This document shows positions 53,906-63,773 of a DNA stretch of 64,000 bases, piece by piece. A program made the translations under genes and the position numbers. This DNA comes from Solitalea lacus (GTDB lineage: Bacteria; Bacteroidota; Bacteroidia; Sphingobacteriales; Sphingobacteriaceae). The stretch lies in the NCBI RefSeq assembly GCF_022014595.1, contig NZ_CP091740.1, forward strand, positions 2,220,200 to 2,284,199, in the 5' to 3' direction. Every line of letters starts with the position of its first letter. Positions within the stretch are counted from its first letter, which is position 1. A model generated the notes under the pieces. That model ran no database searches, was not told the origin of the DNA, and saw only the letters and a program-made list of their open reading frames with translations.

Positions 53906-54439
53906 TTACTTAAATCTAAAAGCTAAACCAGCCTGAAATACCATGTTTTTAGAATCGGAACCTTCAACAACTTCGCTAAAGCTGCCTATATAGCGTCCGG
54001 TAATGGAAAGTCTAAAAGGTAAATTGATACCCAATCCGACTGCCAAAGCCGGATCGAAACTGCTGTAATTATAACCTAAATCCGGACCGCTGTCACCTAT
54101 ATTGAAACCAAATTGCGGACCTAATTCCAGGCTTATTATTTTAACGATATATATTTTTGCTAGTATTGGAACATTTATATAATCAAGAGTAACATCTCCA
54201 AAACCCTGTTGTGAATACTGCAATTCCGGCACCAAATAAAGTAGGTCTTTTATTATGAATGGTATTTCATAAGTAGCACCAATGTACCATCCATTATTAT
54301 TGTCTTTATTAGGCAAGTCTCCACCAGTGACCTTAGAGAAATTCAATCCTCCTCTAACTCCAAATTGTTGTGCCTTAAGGGTTGTGCTGCAGATTATTAT
54401 AAGGAATAAGCTGAGCAAAAATTGTCGAATTATTTTCAT
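53906..54439 (-). CDS. Outer membrane beta-barrel (porin-like) protein
   Basis: 177 residues. Signal peptide (QFLLSLFLIIICSTTLKA), then QQFGVRGGLNFSKVTGG, the Bacteroidota PorT-like barrel opening, alternating strands and a closing strand MVFQAGLAFRFK. Small outer-membrane barrel of unknown function. It stands alone next to the IS mosaic. Confidence 0.82.
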   Translation of the reverse strand: MKIIRQFLLSLFLIIICSTTLKAQQFGVRGGLNFSKVTGGDLPNKDNNNGWYIGATYEIPFIIKDLLYLVPELQYSQQGFGDVTLDYINVPILAKIYIVKIISLELGPQFGFNIGDSGPDLGYNYSSFDPALAVGLGINLPFRLSITGRYIGSFSEVVEGSDSKNMVFQAGLAFRFK

Positions 54440-54630
54440 AATGACTTACTTTAAGTTAAACATTATTTAAATTCGTTTTTTTTAATTGATAGTCAATAAG
54501 TTGGATATGTTTTATCTTGATTAAAATTTGTTTTCCCTATGGCTTGCTTATAACATTAAAATTTACGCAATATATATCACCTTTAAAAGCTGATTCTCAT
54601 TAATCTCAAAATCCGTCTCTAGTTAGTTGA

Positions 54631-54867
54631 AAAGATTCAAAACTAATAGATGAGATCCAAGGCCATTCAAGGAAACTTATTGGAATTGATATGGAAACTT
54701 ATGCTGTATTCTATGCAGCTTGTAATTGTTCTAAACCACAGCCGTTAGCATTTTCAACCAAATCTTTATCGGATTTTGCTAATGAAGAAAAAAATGATGA
54801 TTATCAAATGTATGCAGCTTATACAAGTGCATCCTATTTATATAACTTTATTTTTGAGATTACTTAA
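54631..54867 (+). pseudogene. C-terminal remnant of a nucleoside phosphorylase-family protein
   Basis: A frame of about 78 codons without a start: KLIGIDMETYAVFYAACN, then SKSLSDFANEEKNDDY-like text (KSLSDFANEEKNDDYQ) and ASYLYNFIFEIT. GIDMETYA is the substrate-binding loop and SDFA carries the catalytic aspartate of the PNP/MTAN superfamily; the KSxSDFA...KNDDYQ form resembles the stand-alone or effector-type phosphorylases. The N-terminus is lost upstream (stop at about 54628). Confidence 0.6.
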
Positions 54868-55029
54868 GTTGAGTATAATTGTGAGTTGCAAAAAAATTAG
54901 AAGATCCGAGTTATTTGCTCGGATCTAATTTACTATACTACCTTAATAAACTCTATTTGAATTAAAGCACAATCTCAAGTTTATTAGAAACATGTTTGTT
55001 TTCATCTTTTCTCAATGATTTATTAGTAA

Positions 55030-55652
55030 CTAATAAATGCTCTCTCTCTCTTTCTCAACTATTTTCAACCAATTTAATGCAGAAATATTGTTATTTGAAT
55101 GAATTTCGAGTCTTACCATGAAGCTTTCATTTGGCTCTCTTCTGTTATTTAAGTAGTGATTTAATTGATATTTGCTAACATCTATATCATTTGATTGATA
55201 TTGATTATTTCAAGATAATTCTTTAAAAAATAACTAAAGTTGTATTCAGGTATATATTTATCACTTTTTAGATAGTCTTCTAAGTGAATTTTAAATTGCA
55301 TCAATTTGAACTTAAGTACCATTTCTGGACTTTGTGATGAAATTCGTCTATCTCTCAATTTCAAAAATGCACTTATTTCTTCTTTTCTTTCTTTTTCATT
55401 TAATTCAGAAGGGATTATATAAGACTCTAAAATTTGCTCTGGTTTTAGGTTCATAAATTTTTTTTCAGTCTTCATAATAGCATCACCTTCTAGGTATAGA
55501 ATTTTTGAACCATAATTAAAGGCATATCTTTTTGTCGTTATTTTCTTGAAATCTTCTGGTTTGACTTCACTTATGTGAACAGTATGTCTTATTTGACTTG
55601 CACGTAGTTTTATTTCAATCCATTTTTCGTTTTCATGATCTACAATTGCCAT
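55030..55652 (-). pseudogene. Frameshifted HTH-like protein
   Basis: The intact first part (155 codons, stop at 55182) is basic and unrecognised (MAIVDHENEKWIEIKLRAS...). Immediately after its stop another frame continues DIDVSKYQLNHYLNNRREPNESFMVRLEIHSNN down to 55030, with an HTH-like SKYQLNHYLNNRR. The first frame ends in FLKNYLEIININQ, the usual lead-in to such a helix-turn-helix, so a small deletion near 55185 is likely. A CT dinucleotide run at 55041 may shift the end again. The short form ending at 55182 might still be made. Confidence 0.45.
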
Positions 55653-55968
55653 TAAGCCGTTTTAAAAGGGGGGGAGAGGTTAAAAGTGAGATAAAGTGCC
55701 CTGAATTAAGACTAAAATAGCAAGAGAGTAAAAATTTATTGGTTAATAAAAAGGTGAGATAGAAATACTTAAAGTACTGAGTAAGAGCTCATAAAATAGT
55801 TTTGTCCATACACCTTTGCGCAAATGAGGTACATGGACAAAACACCCAGATGATTTTTCTGATCATGTATAAAAGGGAAGATGTTATTGTAATTGTTAAA
55901 TTACAAAAAAACTTTAAAACTCCTAACTTTTTAAATAAAAATATTAAACAATACGGTTAAATCAGAGT
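55653..55968. other. Gene-free stretch
   Basis: No gene supported. Contains a G-run (AAAAGGGGGGGAGAGG near 55665) and an 11-bp inverted repeat GTTTTGTCCAT/ATGGACAAAAC (55799-55809 with 55833-55843). Confidence 0.5.
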
Positions 55969-56313
55969 TTATGAACCTTTTAACTCATCACCTAGTTTCA
56001 GTAAAAAGGATTTTAAATTGGATAATGACTCTATAACCTGTTGTTTATCGGCCTCTATATTTTTATTACCTCTTAAATAATCTTTGGCTCCTTGCAGGGT
56101 ATAGCCTTTTTCTTTTACCAAATGATAGATGATTTTTAGGTTCTCAATATCTTCAGGAGAAAATAATCGATTACCTTTTTTATTTTTCTTAGGTTGAAGT
56201 ATATCAAACTCCTTTTCCCAAAAGCGAATATGCGAAGTGCTGACATTAAACATTTCTGCTACTTCTCCAATCGTATAGTAAAGTTTCTTTATTTCCCGCT
56301 CTTTGTATGGCAT
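55969..56313 (-). CDS. MerR family regulator
   Basis: 114 residues from the ATG at 56313 (MPYKEREIKKLYYTIGEVAEMFN); the frame also opens at a TTG three codons earlier. MerR HTH_17 pattern: YYTIGEVAEMFNVSTSHIRFWEKEFDILQPKKNKKGNRLFSPEDIENLKIIYHLVKEKGYTLQGAKDYLRG. No ligand domain, so probably a DNA-binding adaptor. The ATG lies one base after the M23 stop on the same strand, so the two are coupled. Confidence 0.92.
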   Translation of the reverse strand: MPYKEREIKKLYYTIGEVAEMFNVSTSHIRFWEKEFDILQPKKNKKGNRLFSPEDIENLKIIYHLVKEKGYTLQGAKDYLRGNKNIEADKQQVIESLSNLKSFLLKLGDELKGS

Positions 56314-56314
56314 G

Positions 56315-57286
56315 TTAATCAAATGACTGGTTATTACGTGATGAGAGTTCTAACATTTTTTCGTATTCGGCCGGGCTTAAATCGTTAAAGTAATAATTAA
56401 TTGGGTTTACCGGTTTACCTCCTTTATGCACTTCATAATGTAAGTGTGGACCAGTGGAAGCACCTGTATTTCCTACATAGCCTATTACTTCACCTCTTTT
56501 AACCCTTTGACCAACTCGTGTGGCAATTTTACTCATATGTCCATATAAGGTAGAATATCCGTAACCATGATTTATTACTACTTCATTGCCGTAACCTCTT
56601 TCAATGCCAGCAGTGGTTACTACGCCATCTCCGGTTGCATAAATAGGTGTGCCGGTCTGCGAAGTAAAGTCCATTCCGGCATGAAATTTACGAGTTTTAT
56701 AAATAGGATGAATGCGATAACCGTAACCAGATGCCATTCGGGTTAAATCTCTATTAGAAACCGGTTGAATAGCAGGTACCGAAGCCAGCATTTTATCTTT
56801 ATTCTTAACTTCCTTAACTAAGAAATCGTATGATTTGGATTGAATGAACATTTTTTTTGCTAACTCATCAAGTTTGCGTGTAGTTTCAATCATTAAAGCA
56901 GAGTAATTGGAAGATTCCAGCGCCTTATAATGATGTATCCCGGCAAAACCTGTTTGCCACTCATCTGAAGTGATTGGTTCCGACTCAAAGATTACTCTAT
57001 AAATGTTATTATCCCGCTCTTGTAAATCTGTAACAACAGCATCTAATTGTTTTATCCTTTTTCTTAAGATATCATATTGAAGGCTTAATTGTTCAATTTC
57101 CCTTTTAAGTTTCTTTTCCTTGGGCGAATCGATTACATTATAGGCAATAGTTACCGTAACAACAGAAAACACCGTTACCGTTGCCAAATAACCCAGTACA
57201 CGTAATGCTTTCTTTTTTAATGAAAGCTCTACCTTTTCGTACTTAAGCGTATTGGAGTTATAAAAATACTTTACCTTTTTCGCCAT
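56315..57286 (-). CDS. M23 family peptidase
   Basis: 323 residues. N-terminal membrane anchor (about 25-50), coiled-coil part (KLKREIEQLSLQYDILRKRIKQLDAVV) and a C-terminal LytM domain with HAGMDFTSQTG (zinc His) and GASTGPHLHYEVHKGG (HLH). A periplasmic peptidoglycan endopeptidase or scaffold, as in the family. The MerR gene follows in the same operon; alaS is divergent. Confidence 0.94.
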   Translation of the reverse strand: MAKKVKYFYNSNTLKYEKVELSLKKKALRVLGYLATVTVFSVVTVTIAYNVIDSPKEKKLKREIEQLSLQYDILRKRIKQLDAVVTDLQERDNNIYRVIFESEPITSDEWQTGFAGIHHYKALESSNYSALMIETTRKLDELAKKMFIQSKSYDFLVKEVKNKDKMLASVPAIQPVSNRDLTRMASGYGYRIHPIYKTRKFHAGMDFTSQTGTPIYATGDGVVTTAGIERGYGNEVVINHGYGYSTLYGHMSKIATRVGQRVKRGEVIGYVGNTGASTGPHLHYEVHKGGKPVNPINYYFNDLSPAEYEKMLELSSRNNQSFD

Positions 57287-57661
57287 AATAGAGGCAAATC
57301 AATAGAATGGTTAATTAATAAGCTGAGCACGGTAGCTGGTTGGCTTAATGGTTTGGCTCGCAATTTTGTACGATTTTTTATTATGATAGGTTACGTTAAG
57401 AGCTAATGCAATTGCAATTGTATTTGTTAAGTTGTTTTATGTTGCTGATAATTAAACTTTTAATTCAATAAATGTTGTAAGTTCTTTTACAGTGAAACAA
57501 TGACTGCCTTTGGATCAAATTAAACGTTATTTCTTTTCTCCTTACAATTCAAACCCTTATTTTTGGCTCCTTATAAACATTTAGTTAATGTAGTTTGAAG
57601 GAACCTCTTTTTGAGATTACTTCAGCTTTAAATATTTCACTTAGTACTCAGTATTTTATAA
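57287..57661. other. Divergent promoter region of M23 and alaS
   Basis: 375 bp, A/T-rich, no gene. Promoter elements for both genes must lie here but I see no exact TAnnTTTG at convincing positions. No leader structure (for example T-box) recognised. Confidence 0.5.
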
Positions 57662-60271
57662 ATGGATTCCAAATCGATTCGTAAAGCATTTTTAGATTTT
57701 TTTGAGAGCAAGCAACATAAAATTGTTCCGTCGGCCCCTTTGGTGGTAAAAAATGATCCAACCCTAATGTTTATTAACTCGGGAATGGCACCGTTTAAAG
57801 ATATTTTTCTTGGCGTTTCTCCAATTAAATACTCTCGTGTGGCCGATACGCAAAAATGTCTCCGCGTTTCTGGTAAACATAATGATTTGGAGGAGGTAGG
57901 TATTGATACTTATCACCATACCATGTTTGAAATGTTGGGTAACTGGAGTTTTGGTGATTATTTTAAAACTGAAGCTATTGAGTGGGCCTGGGAATTGTTG
58001 ACAGATGTTTACAAATTGCCGAAAGATCGTTTATACGTTACCGTCTTTGAGGGGGACACTAAGGATAACCTTGCTCCAGATAACGATGCTAAGGAGATCT
58101 GGAGGAAATTTATAGCCGAGGATCGTATTCTTTACGGAAACAAAAAGGATAATTTCTGGGAAATGGGTGATCAAGGTCCATGCGGTCCATGTTCCGAAAT
58201 TCATATTGACTTACGTACTGAAGAAGAACGTGCCATAAAGGATGGCAAAGAGTTGGTAAACAATGATCATCCGCAAGTTGTTGAGATTTGGAACAACGTA
58301 TTTATGGAGTTTAACCGTAAAGCCGATGGCTCGTTGGAAAAATTGCCTGCTAAACACGTTGATACAGGAATGGGTTTTGAGCGTTTGTGCATGGCCTTGC
58401 AAGGTAAACGTTCTAACTACGACACAGATGTTTTTCAACCAATGATTCAGTTCATTGCCGGGCAATGTGGAATTCCTTACGGTAAAGAAGAAAAAACTGA
58501 TATTGCCATGCGTGTTATGGCTGATCATATTCGCGCTATCGCCTTTACAATTACTGATGGTCAGTTGCCTTCAAATACAGGTGCAGGATACGTAATTCGC
58601 CGTATTTTGCGTCGTGCTGTACGTTATGCATATACCTTCCTCAACTTAAAAGAGCCATTCCTTTATAAATTAGTTGCTCTTTTAGTTGATCAATTTGACG
58701 GAGTATTCTCAGAACTTAAGGAACAAAAATCATTTGTTGAGAAAGTCGTTAAAGAAGAAGAATCCTCTTTCTTACGGACCTTAGCGAGTGGTATACAGCG
58801 TTTTGAGCGTTATATTGCTGATCATAAAGAAATTGAAGGAGAGTTTGCATTTGAATTATATGATACATACGGCTTCCCAATCGACTTAACTCAGCTTTTA
58901 GCTCGCGAAAATAAGCTGATAGTTGACATGGACGGCTTTAATAAATGTCTTGCACAACAAAAGGAGCGTTCTCGAGCTGCTACAGCAATTGATACCGGTG
59001 ATTGGATTTTGGTAGGGGAGGACACAGAAACTGAGTTTTTAGGATATGATCGACTGGAAAGTGAAGTACAGGTTGTAAAATATCGTAAAATTAAAGCTAA
59101 AGGAAAAGAACAATATCAGTTAGTGTTGAACAAAACTCCTTTTTATGCTGAAGGTGGTGGGCAAGTTGGAGATACCGGTGTGTTGGAAAACGCAAACGAA
59201 ATCATCCATATTACAGATACTAAGAAAGAAAATAACCTTATAGTTCATTTTGTTGATCATTTGCCAGATGATCCTTCCAAAGTGTTTGTTGCTCAAGTTG
59301 ATTCGGATAAACGTAGGGATACAGCTAATAATCACTCTGCAACACATTTATTGCATGCTGCTTTAAAACAAGTGTTAGGTGACCATGTAAATCAAAAAGG
59401 TTCATTGGTAAATAATGAATACTTGCGTTTCGACTTTTCTCATTTTGCCAAAGTTACGGATGAGGAAATTGCAGCGATTGAGAGAATAGTAAACGAGAAA
59501 ATTCGTGAGAATATTAAGTTAATCGAACAACGTAAAGTTCCATATCAACAAGCAATTGATTCAGGCGTTACCGCTTTGTTTGGTGAAAAATACGGTGATT
59601 TTGTTCGCGTTATTACATTTGATCCAACTTATTCAAATGAGCTTTGCGGTGGTATTCATGTTCCTGCAACGGGACAAATCGGTTCGTTTAAAGTTGTAGC
59701 AGAAAGTGCTGTAGCTGCGGGTGTTCGTCGTATTGAGGCAATTACAGCAACAAAAGCCGAAGAATTGTATAATCAGCAACAAGCTATAGTAAATGAGGTG
59801 AAAACCCTGTTGAAAAACCCTAAGGATGTTGTTAAAGGATTAGAATCGGTTTTAGAAGAGAATAACCGTTTGAGAAAAGAACTGGAGCAAATGATTATCC
59901 AAAAAGCATCAATGTTGAAGGATGATTTGGTTAAGCAGGTTGAATTAGTTAACGGAGTTAATTTTATTGCTGTTAAAGTTGATATTCCTTCAGCTGAAGC
60001 AATTAAGAATCTTTCGTTCGAAATGCGGGAGAAACTTACAGATTTGTTCCTGGTGATTGGCGCTGAAATAGACGGTAAACCCAGCATTTCGGTAATTATT
60101 TCAGACAATCTGGTGCAAGACAAAAAAATGAATGCATCGCAGATTGTACGTGAGTTAGGAAAAGAAATCCAGGGTGGAGGCGGAGGTCAACCTTTTTATG
60201 CCACAGCAGGAGGAAAGGATGTGTCCGGCTTGCAACGTGCTCTTGATAAAGCAAGGCAATTCATACAATAA
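57662..60271 (+). CDS. alaS: Alanyl-tRNA synthetase
   Basis: 869 residues. Class II core: [58 protein letters not shown]; the editing domain shows [26 protein letters not shown] and [13 protein letters not shown]; the C-terminal oligomerisation/GGGGG-like region reads [15 protein letters not shown]. Charges and proofreads tRNA-Ala. Length normal. Converges with dgkA; its terminator overlaps the dgkA stop. Confidence 0.98.
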   Translation: MDSKSIRKAFLDFFESKQHKIVPSAPLVVKNDPTLMFINSGMAPFKDIFLGVSPIKYSRVADTQKCLRVSGKHNDLEEVGIDTYHHTMFEMLGNWSFGDYFKTEAIEWAWELLTDVYKLPKDRLYVTVFEGDTKDNLAPDNDAKEIWRKFIAEDRILYGNKKDNFWEMGDQGPCGPCSEIHIDLRTEEERAIKDGKELVNNDHPQVVEIWNNVFMEFNRKADGSLEKLPAKHVDTGMGFERLCMALQGKRSNYDTDVFQPMIQFIAGQCGIPYGKEEKTDIAMRVMADHIRAIAFTITDGQLPSNTGAGYVIRRILRRAVRYAYTFLNLKEPFLYKLVALLVDQFDGVFSELKEQKSFVEKVVKEEESSFLRTLASGIQRFERYIADHKEIEGEFAFELYDTYGFPIDLTQLLARENKLIVDMDGFNKCLAQQKERSRAATAIDTGDWILVGEDTETEFLGYDRLESEVQVVKYRKIKAKGKEQYQLVLNKTPFYAEGGGQVGDTGVLENANEIIHITDTKKENNLIVHFVDHLPDDPSKVFVAQVDSDKRRDTANNHSATHLLHAALKQVLGDHVNQKGSLVNNEYLRFDFSHFAKVTDEEIAAIERIVNEKIRENIKLIEQRKVPYQQAIDSGVTALFGEKYGDFVRVITFDPTYSNELCGGIHVPATGQIGSFKVVAESAVAAGVRRIEAITATKAEELYNQQQAIVNEVKTLLKNPKDVVKGLESVLEENNRLRKELEQMIIQKASMLKDDLVKQVELVNGVNFIAVKVDIPSAEAIKNLSFEMREKLTDLFLVIGAEIDGKPSISVIISDNLVQDKKMNASQIVRELGKEIQGGGGGQPFYATAGGKDVSGLQRALDKARQFIQ

Positions 60272-60286
60272 CTAAAGTAATGGTGA

Positions 60287-60321
60287 AATATAGCCCGATG
60301 GAAATTCCATCGGGCTATATT
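60287..60321. terminator. Shared alaS/dgkA terminator
   Basis: 17-bp stem (60287-60303 with 60305-60321) between the convergent genes; the dgkA stop codon (60315-60317) lies within its right arm. Confidence 0.8.
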
Positions 60322-60686
60322 ATTTTAGGAAGGAATATTATCAAACCAACTATAACAGCGCTTATGGCAGTTATCAATACTGCTCCTGCAGCAATATCTT
60401 TTACAATTCCTATTCTGCTGTCAAATTCTGGGTTAATTGTATCTGCCAGTTTCTCAATAGCCGTGTTAATTAATTCCATAGCCAGGGTAAAGCCAATAGA
60501 CAGCATAATGATGCACCATTCTATAGAATTGATTTTTAACATAAGCCCTGCAAGACAAACAAGTAGTGTAACAATTAAATGAATTTTGAAATTTAATTCA
60601 CTTGAAAAACATTGCATTATTCCATTGATAGCATAACTAAAGCTAGTTGAGAGGGTTCTAAATAAATTTTTATTCGAATGGCTCAT
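60315..60686 (-). CDS. dgkA: Diacylglycerol kinase family protein
   Basis: 123 residues from the ATG at 60686 (MSHSNKNLFRTLSTSFSYAI); the frame opens upstream inside the kinase gene but the family begins here. Four helices (the first amphipathic) with the DgkA motif MELINTAIEKLADTINPEFDSRIGIVKDIAAGAVLITAI. Phosphorylates diacylglycerol or undecaprenol at the inner membrane. Seven bases after the histidine kinase stop, so one operon. Confidence 0.93.
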   Translation of the reverse strand: MSHSNKNLFRTLSTSFSYAINGIMQCFSSELNFKIHLIVTLLVCLAGLMLKINSIEWCIIMLSIGFTLAMELINTAIEKLADTINPEFDSRIGIVKDIAAGAVLITAISAVIVGLIIFLPKII

Positions 60687-60693
60687 CTTAGTT

Positions 60694-62031
60694 CTAAATA
60701 ACTTGATAAAGTGGTAATGAAAAGCTGAATACACTTCCTTTGCCCAAATCACTTATTGTCCAAATTTTACCGCCATTACGTTCAACAAAATCTTTGCACA
60801 ATATTAAGCCTAAACCAGTTCCTATTTCATTGGCCGTTCCTTTAGTTGAGAAATGATCCATACTGAAAAGTTTCATCTGGTTTTCATGACTAATACCAAC
60901 ACCATTATCTTCTACAGAGAAAATAATAGCTTTATTATCAATACGGCCACTGATTTTAATACGTCCAAATGGTCGTGTAAATTTTATAGCATTTGACAGA
61001 AGGTTTCTGATAACCACTTTGATCATGTTTATGTCTGCGTAGGCAATTAGATTGTTTCCAACACTGTTTTCGATGGTTATATGCTTGCTTTCGACTTCAG
61101 GTCTTAATAAATGGAGAAATTCATCCATTAAGCTCGATAATGAAATTTCAGTTGCGTCAACCTTTAACCCTAGCATCTGGCTGTTAGACCAGTATAACAA
61201 GTTATCTAATAATTGCAAGTTTTGCCCCACCCGTTCAGTCACCTCGGCTGAAAGATCCTTAAACTCTTCGGTTCCAATTAATCTATCATTAAACAGATTT
61301 AACAAGCCTTGTAATGAAGTTAATGGACCCCGCAAATCATGTGAGATGATTGAGAAAACCTTTATCTTTATAAGGTCTTGATTTTCAAGTTTTTTGTATT
61401 GTGTGCTGATTAATTCATTTTGTTTGGTGATTTCCGATTTATGCCGAATAGCTTTATTGCGTTCGGATTCATAATTGTTTCGTATTGAAAGCACAATTGT
61501 AACAATGCTTATTGTTACTAGAATATATGAACCAATAAGATCAATAAATTTCCCTTCCCTTGTGCTATACGGAACAATTAAATCAGGATTGTAATATTCT
61601 ATTGTAAAAAGTGATATAGTGAAGAGTATGCAGGTGAAAATCCAAAAGTACTGGTACTCTACCCGGATAATCGAAATAAATACAATAAGAAAGAAGGTGA
61701 TAATATAAACAACCGGACCTTCACTGCCGGCATTGAAAAACCAGATAACTCCTAAAGCAAGATAACTGTTAAAAATGAAGATGACTAGGGTTGATTGGAA
61801 TTGCTGTTTAAACCGCGAAAAATAATATAGAATCAGCATTATTGTTTCGGCAATAATAATTACAAGGTTTAAGCGAGGGTCTAGATTGTTATAGGTATTA
61901 ATCAGGACTCCGATAAAAGCTATAAATATTGTAACAATGCATGTGAGATTGAATATTCGGTTTTCCAGTGAAAACCTACTACTATCCCCAGTAATGGCAA
62001 TTAATAACCTGTTTGTAATTTGTTTAAGCAT
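60694..62031 (-). CDS. Membrane sensor histidine kinase
   Basis: 445 residues. Six membrane helices (about 28-195) form an integral sensor; a short coiled-coil, then HisKA with ISHDLRGPLTSLQGL (phospho-His near residue 230) and HATPase_c with NLLSNAIKFT, DNGVGIS and GTGLGLILCKDF. No receiver domain and no response-regulator gene beside it, so an orphan kinase. Followed by dgkA at 7 bp. Confidence 0.93.
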   Translation of the reverse strand: MLKQITNRLLIAITGDSSRFSLENRIFNLTCIVTIFIAFIGVLINTYNNLDPRLNLVIIIAETIMLILYYFSRFKQQFQSTLVIFIFNSYLALGVIWFFNAGSEGPVVYIITFFLIVFISIIRVEYQYFWIFTCILFTISLFTIEYYNPDLIVPYSTREGKFIDLIGSYILVTISIVTIVLSIRNNYESERNKAIRHKSEITKQNELISTQYKKLENQDLIKIKVFSIISHDLRGPLTSLQGLLNLFNDRLIGTEEFKDLSAEVTERVGQNLQLLDNLLYWSNSQMLGLKVDATEISLSSLMDEFLHLLRPEVESKHITIENSVGNNLIAYADINMIKVVIRNLLSNAIKFTRPFGRIKISGRIDNKAIIFSVEDNGVGISHENQMKLFSMDHFSTKGTANEIGTGLGLILCKDFVERNGGKIWTISDLGKGSVFSFSLPLYQVI

Positions 62032-62214
62032 GTAGATTGCAAAGCATTATTAGATAGTTGCGGCAATATAAACATTATTCTGCAGCTAATTAGCAATGTT
62101 GTTCGCAATGAAATTAAATCAGAGTTTGTGTTAATAATATCTTTATGAAATATTGATTTTGTTATTAAAATAATTACAAATATTAAATTTTGTTATTAAT
62201 TTAATAAATTCTTA

Positions 62215-62222
62215 TATTTTTG
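62215..62222 (+). promoter_or_regulatory. -7 promoter element of gatB
   Basis: TATTTTTG, exact TAnnTTTG, 9 nt before the ATG; a TTTG at 62189 is 22 nt upstream. Implies a very short leader. Confidence 0.45.
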
Positions 62223-62231
62223 TGAATAGCT

Positions 62232-63698
62232 ATGAGGTCAACAACTATTTACGACAAATACGAACTTGTGGTGGGTTTGGAAATACATGCCCAGTTATCC
62301 ACTCAAACAAAAATTTTTTGTGCGGATTCCGCTGCATTTGGAGCGCAGCCTAATCGTAATATAAGTGCCGTTTCATTGGGTCATCCGGGTACTTTACCTA
62401 AATTAAACGAGCGCGTAGTTGAATATGCGGTTAAGTTAGGTTTAGCAACCAATGGCGCAATTAATAAGTATAATGCATTTGACCGCAAAAATTATTTTTA
62501 CGCCGATTTACCCAAAGGGTATCAGATCAGTCAGGATGCAAAGCCGATTAGTGTGGGAGGTTATGTAGAAATTGGGCTAAAGGATGGATCTCGTACCCAT
62601 ATAAACTTGCATCATATCCATATGGAAGAAGATGCAGGTAAAAGTATGCACGATCAGGATCCGTTTAACTCTTATATCGACTTGAATCGTGCAGGAATTC
62701 CTTTACTTGAAATTGTTTCTGAACCTGATATACGAAGTTCTGAACAAGCAGCTCAATACCTTACAGAAATGCGAAAGTTATTGCGCTACCTTGACATTTG
62801 TGATGGTAATATGGAAGAGGGGAGTATGCGCTGTGATGCTAATATTTCGGTACGTTTAAAAGGAGCGACTGAATATGGGACCCGTTGTGAGGTCAAAAAC
62901 ATGAACTCCATTAAAAACGTACAACGAGCCATAGAATTTGAGTTTAAACGTCAGGTTGAGGTGATTGAGGCAGGAGGAATAATTATTCAAAATACATTAA
63001 ACTTTGATGCCAATACTGGCGAAACATCAGTATTGCGAACCAAAGAAATGGCTAATGACTACCGTTATTTCCCTGAACCTGATTTATTGCCGGTGGTTTT
63101 AACAGATGCTTATATTGAAAATGTTAAAGCTGGTTTACCGCAATTACCAGAAAAACTGATTCAAAAATATACTTCAACTTTCGGACTTTCTGTTTATGAT
63201 GCCACAGTTTTAACGGAAAACCGACAGTTTGCCGAGTATTTTGAAGAATTAATAAAGCATACTTCAAATTATAAAGCTGCAGCCAACTGGATGATGGGAG
63301 CTTTAAAATCATATCTGAATGATAAGGTTATTGAAATTTATGAGTTTGTAGTAAAACCTAATCAAATTGCTGCTTTAATTAATTTAATTGATGGAGGAAA
63401 AGTGAATAATTCTGTAGCAGCACAGAAAATATTCCCGCTTCTTATTGAAAACCCAGAGAAGGAAGTTGAACTCCTGGCTCAAGAATTGGGTGTATTAATT
63501 GAGACAAATGATGACGATGTTTTAGGTTTTATTGATGAAGTACTTTCTAAATACCCTGAAAAAGTAAGGGAATACCATAAAGGGAAAAAAAATCTGGTTG
63601 GTTTGTTTATGGGAGATGTTATGAAATTGTCGAAAGGTAAAATTGATCCTAAATCGGCTAATAAATTAGTGATAGAGCGTCTCGAAAGATATAAATAA
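62232..63698 (+). CDS. gatB: Asp/Glu-tRNA amidotransferase subunit B
   Basis: 488 residues. N-terminal catalytic cradle: VGLEIHAQLSTQTKIFC, HIHMEEDAGKSMH, NRAGIPLLEIVSEPDI, and TRCEVKNMNSIKNVQRAIEFE; C-terminal helical and YqeY-like tail (LVGLFMGDVMKLSKGKIDPK). Transamidates Glu-tRNA-Gln and/or Asp-tRNA-Asn together with GatA and GatC. Full length. Confidence 0.97.
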   Translation: MRSTTIYDKYELVVGLEIHAQLSTQTKIFCADSAAFGAQPNRNISAVSLGHPGTLPKLNERVVEYAVKLGLATNGAINKYNAFDRKNYFYADLPKGYQISQDAKPISVGGYVEIGLKDGSRTHINLHHIHMEEDAGKSMHDQDPFNSYIDLNRAGIPLLEIVSEPDIRSSEQAAQYLTEMRKLLRYLDICDGNMEEGSMRCDANISVRLKGATEYGTRCEVKNMNSIKNVQRAIEFEFKRQVEVIEAGGIIIQNTLNFDANTGETSVLRTKEMANDYRYFPEPDLLPVVLTDAYIENVKAGLPQLPEKLIQKYTSTFGLSVYDATVLTENRQFAEYFEELIKHTSNYKAAANWMMGALKSYLNDKVIEIYEFVVKPNQIAALINLIDGGKVNNSVAAQKIFPLLIENPEKEVELLAQELGVLIETNDDDVLGFIDEVLSKYPEKVREYHKGKKNLVGLFMGDVMKLSKGKIDPKSANKLVIERLERYK

Positions 63699-63724
63699 CG
63701 TTAATTTAATTCATTATATTAAAT

Positions 63725-63760
63725 AAAGACTTTTTAAGTGGTAAAGCTTAGAAAGTCTTT
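63725..63760 (+). terminator. Terminator of gatB
   Basis: 9-bp stem AAAGACTTT / AAAGTCTTT (63725-63733 with 63752-63760) followed by a T-rich run. Confidence 0.7.
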
Positions 63761-63773
63761 TTATTTTTGAATT

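Noticed and set aside
55041-55050. CT dinucleotide run as a proven phase-variable switch
   Set aside because: Only five repeats and the gene is already frameshifted upstream, so switching is not supported beyond a note.
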